A stretch of 18,524 nt of DNA, taken from positions 1 to 18,524 of the forward strand of contig CALAUY010000128.1 of NCBI GenBank assembly GCA_937892015.1. The letters run 5' to 3'. Positions 15,045-18,524 of this stretch are shown here, piece after piece. Below the pieces are notes generated by a model. The model ran no database searches and was not told where the DNA came from. It saw only the letters and a list, made by a program, of their open reading frames with translations. This DNA comes from an uncultured Bacteroidales bacterium (GTDB lineage Bacteria; Bacteroidota; Bacteroidia; Bacteroidales; Paludibacteraceae). Position 1 is the first letter of the stretch. The number at the start of each line of letters is the position of its first letter. The position numbers and the translations under genes were made by a program.

Positions 15045-15827
15045 TCACTTCATTATCTTTATTTGTTGAACATCTATGAGTTCGCCCGACTCACGCTCCA
15101 TGAGCACACCCACCACCGAGTAGTCGGTCATCGGCAACACTTGCCCGCCGATGGTGTCTGTCAGCGTATAGCTGAGCCCGTTCACGGGCGTTGTTCGGTC
15201 GGCGATGGCGTCACGCAGCATGTGCCGATGGGTGTAGTCGAGGTTAGTGCTCCCGTCGGGCATCATCTGCGCACCATGCACACTGTCGGCCACCAACCAT
15301 AGTAGCACGCGGGCATCGCCGAGCATCGACTCTGCCGTCAGGGTGAACCGGCGCGATGACTCGTCCACATCGCTGATGGTCAGGCTCAACCGACCGTTCT
15401 TCGGGCGTAGTACCGACGTACGCACCGCTGTCGCCCATTCCGAGTAATTGAGCCAACCTGCCTGCATGTCCACTATACCCGTGGGGAAAGGAGTCGTACT
15501 CGTGCCGCCGAAAGCGTTATAATATACGTTGGCAGCATCGCACGTATAGTCATACTGCGGTAGTGTCGTCTGCGTGAAATGATTATCTTTCGGGTGCATC
15601 GCCACCACTACAAGGTGGTCGGGATACGTCTGCTGTAGGCGCTGCGCCTCTTCTGCCGCCATCGGACAGTTGACGCACAAGAAACCCGTGAAATCAATCA
15701 GCAGCGCGTTCGACTGCGGGGCAGTCGCCGGCAGGGGCAACAAACGCTCCCCTTCGGGTATCACGTCACACCCCGCAATCAACACGGAGAGAACGGCCAT
15801 CTGCACTATCTTGTTTTTCTGCTTCAT
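15045..15827 (-). CDS. Omp28-like thioredoxin-fold lipoprotein with CVNC motif
   Basis: This 260-residue protein begins with lipobox LIAG-C20. It then reads LLIDFTGFLCVNCPMAAEEA: [ED]-F-T-G-x-x-C-x-N-C-P at 45-55 is the Omp28-type thioredoxin-like motif, with the cysteine pair at 51 and 54. AMHPKDNHFT and GTSTTPFPTGIVD (cis-Pro loop) complete the thioredoxin fold. The C-terminal ~120 residues are a beta-rich domain ending VQQIKIMK. Its neighbours overlap or abut: the barrel gene stop is at 15829, one base before this ATG, and the next gene begins one base after this stop. A role in delivering or accepting electrons at the envelope with the TlpA-like protein is inferred, not shown. Confidence 0.82.
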   Translation of the reverse strand: MKQKNKIVQMAVLSVLIAGCDVIPEGERLLPLPATAPQSNALLIDFTGFLCVNCPMAAEEAQRLQQTYPDHLVVVAMHPKDNHFTQTTLPQYDYTCDAANVYYNAFGGTSTTPFPTGIVDMQAGWLNYSEWATAVRTSVLRPKNGRLSLTISDVDESSRRFTLTAESMLGDARVLLWLVADSVHGAQMMPDGSTNLDYTHRHMLRDAIADRTTPVNGLSYTLTDTIGGQVLPMTDYSVVGVLMERESGELIDVQQIKIMK

Positions 15828-15828
15828 C

Positions 15829-17601
15829 TCAGAACGTAAAATTATAGGTCAACATCACGCCCTCTTGTTGCGGCACATACCGACACACTCCACCGGAACA
15901 GTTATATCCGGCCAACGTCTTGGCATAACCAAGCGACAAGCGATGTGCTCGATACTGCCACGTTGCCATGGCGCTATAGTAATGGTTGCCCTGCTCCTCG
16001 CTCGGAGCGGTTGAGTGGCCGATACAGTACTGATCGCTGAACGTGAGCATCAGTTGTCTCATCAGCGACAGTTCGTATAGGGCGTAAATCCATTGACCGT
16101 CAGCATCGCGCGAATAGAGGTACTGCAACTCGGCACGCATCTGCACGTTATGACTCAACGCCCATTTGACATCCACCACACCTATGCCCGACCTGACAAG
16201 GCCACCATGCCCCTCTACCACTTGCGAGTTGTACATCTGATACATCAACATCGCATTCACATACCAATCTTTTGCTACGCGCTTATTCAGTTCGATGTTG
16301 ACGTCCGTGTAGTACGTCTCACCCACTCCTAACCAACGACCGTCCTGCAATCCGCGTATATGCGAGGCGTTCAGCTTGAGCGTCGTGCCATAACGACCAC
16401 CCATCTTCGTCTTACGTTTCCACGTGTATCGCACCTCGCCCTGAAAAGCCCATTCGCCATCTTTCTGCGTGGCGTAACTATGGAGCGTGGCCAGGGCGTA
16501 CGTGTGCTGGTTGGCAAAAGCGGGCAAATGGTTGATATGCCCCGCATTGCCCGTACTCAAGCGGTCTGAACGGAAAGACATGTTCTCCGAACGTTTAGCC
16601 TGCACGATGACCGACAAGCCCTTGCGAGAGTAACTCAACGATGTCAGCAGTGCCTCGCCCGGGCGATACGAGAAACCGTTCTCCGCAATCGGGTCATTGG
16701 CTTTATAGGCATACTCCACAAGCGCGTTCCAACCCTGCATGGCAAAACTTGCACGCACATCGCCCGCACCCACGCGCTCGGGCAGATTATAGTAATAGTC
16801 ACCGTCCGATGCACGCACCACGATAGTGTCAAACGCTTGGTATTTCGACACAAAACTGCCGCCGATGAGCAGACTCGCACCTGCTTCTTGCATCCTCACA
16901 CTCCATCGTTCCACGTTCAGTTCCATATTAGCACCCACGAGTGCATCCTGCCCATAGTTCCATCCAAACGCCCCATCACTGTAGCAGTTCCAATACCGCC
17001 GTTGTTTGCCGCCAAGCACTTCTAACGCTATACCGTCATAAGGCATCACCACCATCTTACCGCCACGCACGGCATTATCTATCCCCAACGACCGCTCTTC
17101 GTAGAGTCGCAAGATGAGGCCTGAACCGAACTGACCATACACATCGCCGGCAGTGATTCTGCCCCAACGAAACGTGGCATCCACATGCATATGCGCCAAT
17201 CCGTAGCCCCGAAAATCGCGCTCGTAACCTAGTAGTGGCCACTGCATCAACTCACCCCTTACGGCAGCAGACACGCCCGTGAAGCGCAACGCATTGTCCC
17301 GTTCATGCTCGTAGCGCACGCCTACGTCTAAGTACGAGTTAGAGAGGTGGTCAATCTTCGCCCAATCAGCCCGAGGCACCGTACGGTCACTCGACACATC
17401 CACCGTCGGGAATAGGCTCTCATGTTGTATGCCGCCCGTCACTTGCCACGCCGAACGTGCCGGCACACTATCGCGCTCAACCGCCATGCACGGCCACGTC
17501 ATTGCCACTGCCCACGACAACACTCCCATCGCACGTATAGCACGGGTCGTTCGCGGCATCACTGCCCACATCGCACGTATAGCACGGGTCGTTCGCGGCA
17601 T
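15829..17601 (-). CDS. Outer-membrane beta-barrel protein, DUF6029-like
   Basis: The frame gives 590 residues from ATG 17601, or 576 from ATG 17559. Two in-frame copies of MPRTTRAIRAM occur because the start region is tandemly duplicated with a 42-bp period. The second start gives the better signal peptide (MPRTTRAIRAMGVLSWAVAM, then TWPCMA), so 17559 may be the real start. The mature part is a succession of amphipathic strands rich in Tyr, Trp and Gly (LDVGVRYEHE, YGQFGSGLILRLYEE, YKANDPIAENG) and ends in the Phe-terminated strand LTYNFTF, as expected for a barrel inserted by BamA. It resembles DUF6029 family proteins of Bacteroidetes, from memory and without a search. Its function is unknown. 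It is the second gene of the operon with TlpA-like and Omp28-like proteins. Confidence 0.75.
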   Translation of the reverse strand: MPRTTRAIRAMWAVMPRTTRAIRAMGVLSWAVAMTWPCMAVERDSVPARSAWQVTGGIQHESLFPTVDVSSDRTVPRADWAKIDHLSNSYLDVGVRYEHERDNALRFTGVSAAVRGELMQWPLLGYERDFRGYGLAHMHVDATFRWGRITAGDVYGQFGSGLILRLYEERSLGIDNAVRGGKMVVMPYDGIALEVLGGKQRRYWNCYSDGAFGWNYGQDALVGANMELNVERWSVRMQEAGASLLIGGSFVSKYQAFDTIVVRASDGDYYYNLPERVGAGDVRASFAMQGWNALVEYAYKANDPIAENGFSYRPGEALLTSLSYSRKGLSVIVQAKRSENMSFRSDRLSTGNAGHINHLPAFANQHTYALATLHSYATQKDGEWAFQGEVRYTWKRKTKMGGRYGTTLKLNASHIRGLQDGRWLGVGETYYTDVNIELNKRVAKDWYVNAMLMYQMYNSQVVEGHGGLVRSGIGVVDVKWALSHNVQMRAELQYLYSRDADGQWIYALYELSLMRQLMLTFSDQYCIGHSTAPSEEQGNHYYSAMATWQYRAHRLSLGYAKTLAGYNCSGGVCRYVPQQEGVMLTYNFTF

Positions 17602-17602
17602 C
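17527..17602 (-). repeat. 42-bp tandem duplication spanning the start codon of the barrel gene
   Basis: A 34-bp sequence (plus strand begins CATCGCACGTATAGCACGGG) is present at 17527-17560 and again, identical, at 17569-17602. The 8-bp spacer makes the period 42 bp, a multiple of three. Each copy carries an ATG reading MPRTTRAIRAM on the minus strand. The identity of both copies suggests a recent duplication. Confidence 0.92.
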
Positions 17603-17619
17603 GCTACAGTTTCGTTACT

Positions 17620-18132
17620 TTATAGTTTCTTTATTATTTCGTAAATCTCCTCCTCACTGCCGTCTGTGTAGCCCGAGTGGTTATGTACGATATTGCCCTT
17701 TCCGTCAAGGATGAACACGTGCGGAATAGCCTGCACGTTCATCGCACGCTTGAAATCGCCGTTAGGGTCAAGTAGCACGTCGTATTCCCAACCAAAACCA
17801 TCCACCAACGGCTTCACTTTCTGCGCATCTTGAGCCGCGTCAATGCTCACAATAACCATGCGAACGCCTGTCTCTTCTTGCCAGTCGGCATACAACTCGT
17901 GGATGGCTTTCAACTCGCGCATGCAGGGCTTGCACCACGTCGCCCAAAACGATATAATCATCGGCTTGCCATGGTTACTCAACTGAGCCGTGTTAACCGA
18001 CTTGCCCGCAAGGTCTTTCAGCTGCACACTCGGCAGTCGCGCCCCTGTATTCTCTGCTTTCACGCTCACTACTCCGCACATCCATAGACCTATCCCAATC
18101 CACAACGCTATGATTCTAATACTTTTCTTCAT
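17620..18132 (-). CDS. TlpA-like periplasmic thioredoxin (thiol-disulfide oxidoreductase)
   Basis: This 170-residue protein has a signal peptide whose hydrophobic part is IIALWIGIGLWMCGVV and which is probably cleaved after VKA (residue 26). The TlpA/ResA-type domain follows: LKDLAGKSVNTAQLSNHGKP, then FWATWCKPCMREL with the active-site pair C67 and C70 (WCKPC). VSIDAAQDAQ and the cis-Pro loop QAIPHVFILDGKG complete the fold. Such proteins reduce disulfides of partner proteins in the periplasm. It is the first gene of the five-gene operon and starts 18 bp before the barrel gene. The linkage suggests that it services the Omp28-like proteins downstream, which also carry CxxC. Confidence 0.93.
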   Translation of the reverse strand: MKKSIRIIALWIGIGLWMCGVVSVKAENTGARLPSVQLKDLAGKSVNTAQLSNHGKPMIISFWATWCKPCMRELKAIHELYADWQEETGVRMVIVSIDAAQDAQKVKPLVDGFGWEYDVLLDPNGDFKRAMNVQAIPHVFILDGKGNIVHNHSGYTDGSEEEIYEIIKKL

Positions 18133-18192
18133 ACTATTTCAATTTTATTTATCTTTATTCTTTGTTCTTATTCCATCTTTGCTGTTTTTCGT

Positions 18193-18245
18193 CCCATTCG
18201 TCCCATTCGTCCTATTAGACCTATTAGACCTATTAGTCCTATCAG
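18193..18245. repeat. 9-bp short tandem repeat array
   Basis: Two units of CCCATTCGT (18193-18210) are followed by two CCTATTAGA, one CCTATTAGT and a partial CCTATCAG (18211-18245). Nine-base repeats of this kind are short, degenerate and AT-rich, and lie about 60 to 110 bp upstream of the TlpA-like start, within the likely leader of that operon. Confidence 0.8.
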
Positions 18246-18263
18246 CTTTCGTTTCTAATCTGA

Positions 18264-18312
18264 CTCTCCCCCTACGGTAGGGGGAGGGGACCGCTTGCGG
18301 TGAGGGGGTACG
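18264..18312 (-). repeat. GC-rich double-hairpin dispersed repeat, copy 2
   Basis: CTCCCCCTAC-G-GTAGGGGGAG (18266-18286) and ACCGC-TT-GCGGT (18290-18301) form two adjacent stems, followed by GAGGGGGTACGA. Reverse-complemented, the order of hairpins and the CTCCCCCTACC core agree with copy 1 at 184-220. It is located in the gene-free stretch upstream of the envelope operon. Confidence 0.75.
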
Positions 18313-18332
18313 AAACTGTAGTATAGGTATAA

Positions 18333-18380
18333 TTTACAAATTTACAAATTTACAAATTTACAAATTTACAAATTTACAAA
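18333..18380. repeat. 8-bp tandem repeat TTTACAAA, six copies
   Basis: Six perfect, uninterrupted TTTACAAA units are present. On the minus strand, five successive junctions read TAAATTTG, each a match to the TAnnTTTG -7 promoter consensus. The array sits between the two GC-rich hairpin copies, about 200 bp upstream of the TlpA-like gene. Confidence 0.9.
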
Positions 18381-18396
18381 TTATTCATTTACTGAC

Positions 18397-18426
18397 AGGG
18401 GGACCGCTTGCGGTGTAGGGGTACGA
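18397..18426 (-). repeat. Partial copy 3 of the GC-rich hairpin repeat
   Basis: GGGGG-ACCGCTTGCGGT-GTAGGGGTACGA repeats the second half of copy 2, including the ACCGC-TT-GCGGT stem (18403-18414). The CTCCCCCTA/TAGGGGGAG half is missing, so only one hairpin module is retained. Confidence 0.7.
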
Positions 18427-18524
18427 CACACACACGTTCTTTACACATGGTCCAATTCGTTCGCTGTACGTGTTCTGTTTTTTTTCCGGTCATTCTCTAA
18501 TTCTCTAATTCTTGATAGTAAATT

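Larger units (their letters stand above)
18133..18524. other. Gene-free region upstream of the envelope operon, with short repeats
   Basis: About 390 bases contain no convincing coding region. From left to right they hold a 9-bp tandem array (18193-18245), a GC-rich double hairpin (18264-18312), an 8-bp tandem array TTTACAAA (18333-18380), a second partial hairpin copy (18397-18426), and ATTCTCTAA repeats close to the window edge. The only minus-strand matches to the -7 consensus TAnnTTTG (plus CAAAnnTA) are inside the 8-bp array, so the promoter of the envelope operon is either there, atypical, or outside the window. Confidence 0.6.

Noticed and set aside
18181..18524. CRISPR array suspected from the short repeats near the window end
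   Set aside because: Units are 8-9 bp with no spacers of uniform length and no cas genes; these are microsatellite-like tandem repeats.

Overview
The window looks like a chromosomal piece of a Bacteroidales bacterium, most likely Prevotellaceae. The evidence is the Bacteroidetes promoter signature (-33 TTTG, about 20 bp, -7 TAnnTTTG) upstream of several operons, the absence of Shine-Dalgarno sequences, a SusC/SusD pair, many LxxC-type lipoproteins, a type IX-like C-terminal sorting tail on the first partial gene, and Omp28-like and DUF6029-like envelope proteins. Species cannot be assigned from sequence alone.

Layout. 1-455 (+): the C-terminus of a secreted protein, a 51-residue orphan small protein and a clear terminator. 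456-950: a gene-free stretch of direct and inverted repeats ending in a strong promoter. 950-1110: a perfectly phased 12-bp tandem repeat lying in the 5' leader of the next operon. 1139-2926 (+): a compact putative RiPP cassette of nitroreductase, a 33-aa Cys-containing precursor (ACGS-ACGA core) and a radical SAM/SPASM maturase; it appears to match the bioinformatically named 'ACGX' family. 2942-4222 (-): glyA, housekeeping. 4319-5987 (+): a secreted GH28 polygalacturonase with its own promoter, divergent from glyA. 5977-6075 (-): a remnant of a retropepsin-like aspartic protease. 6096-13005 (-): a susC-susD-pectate lyase (PL1) operon which, with the convergent GH28, forms a small pectin/homogalacturonan utilisation locus. 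13145-18132 (-): a tightly packed five-gene envelope operon: TlpA-like thioredoxin, DUF6029-like beta-barrel, Omp28-like lipoprotein, small lipoprotein, second Omp28-like lipoprotein. 18133-18524: gene-free, with 9-bp and 8-bp short tandem repeats and two copies of a GC-rich hairpin repeat also present at 184-220.

How the genes work together. For pectin, PL1 and GH28 would cut homogalacturonan at or outside the cell surface, SusD would bind the oligosaccharides and SusC would import them using TonB energy. In the RiPP cassette, the radical SAM enzyme presumably modifies the ACGS/ACGA tail of the peptide, with the flavin nitroreductase as a possible redox partner; no exporter or protease is seen nearby. 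In the last operon, three thioredoxin-fold proteins (WCKPC, CVNC, CGYC) are encoded with an outer-membrane barrel, suggesting an envelope thiol-redox or metal-related function that is not established.

The most notable items are the nitroreductase/ACGX-peptide/rSAM cassette with its repeat-bearing leader, the tandemly duplicated start regions in two unrelated genes, the hairpin repeat near both ends of the window, and the multi-thioredoxin Omp28 operon.
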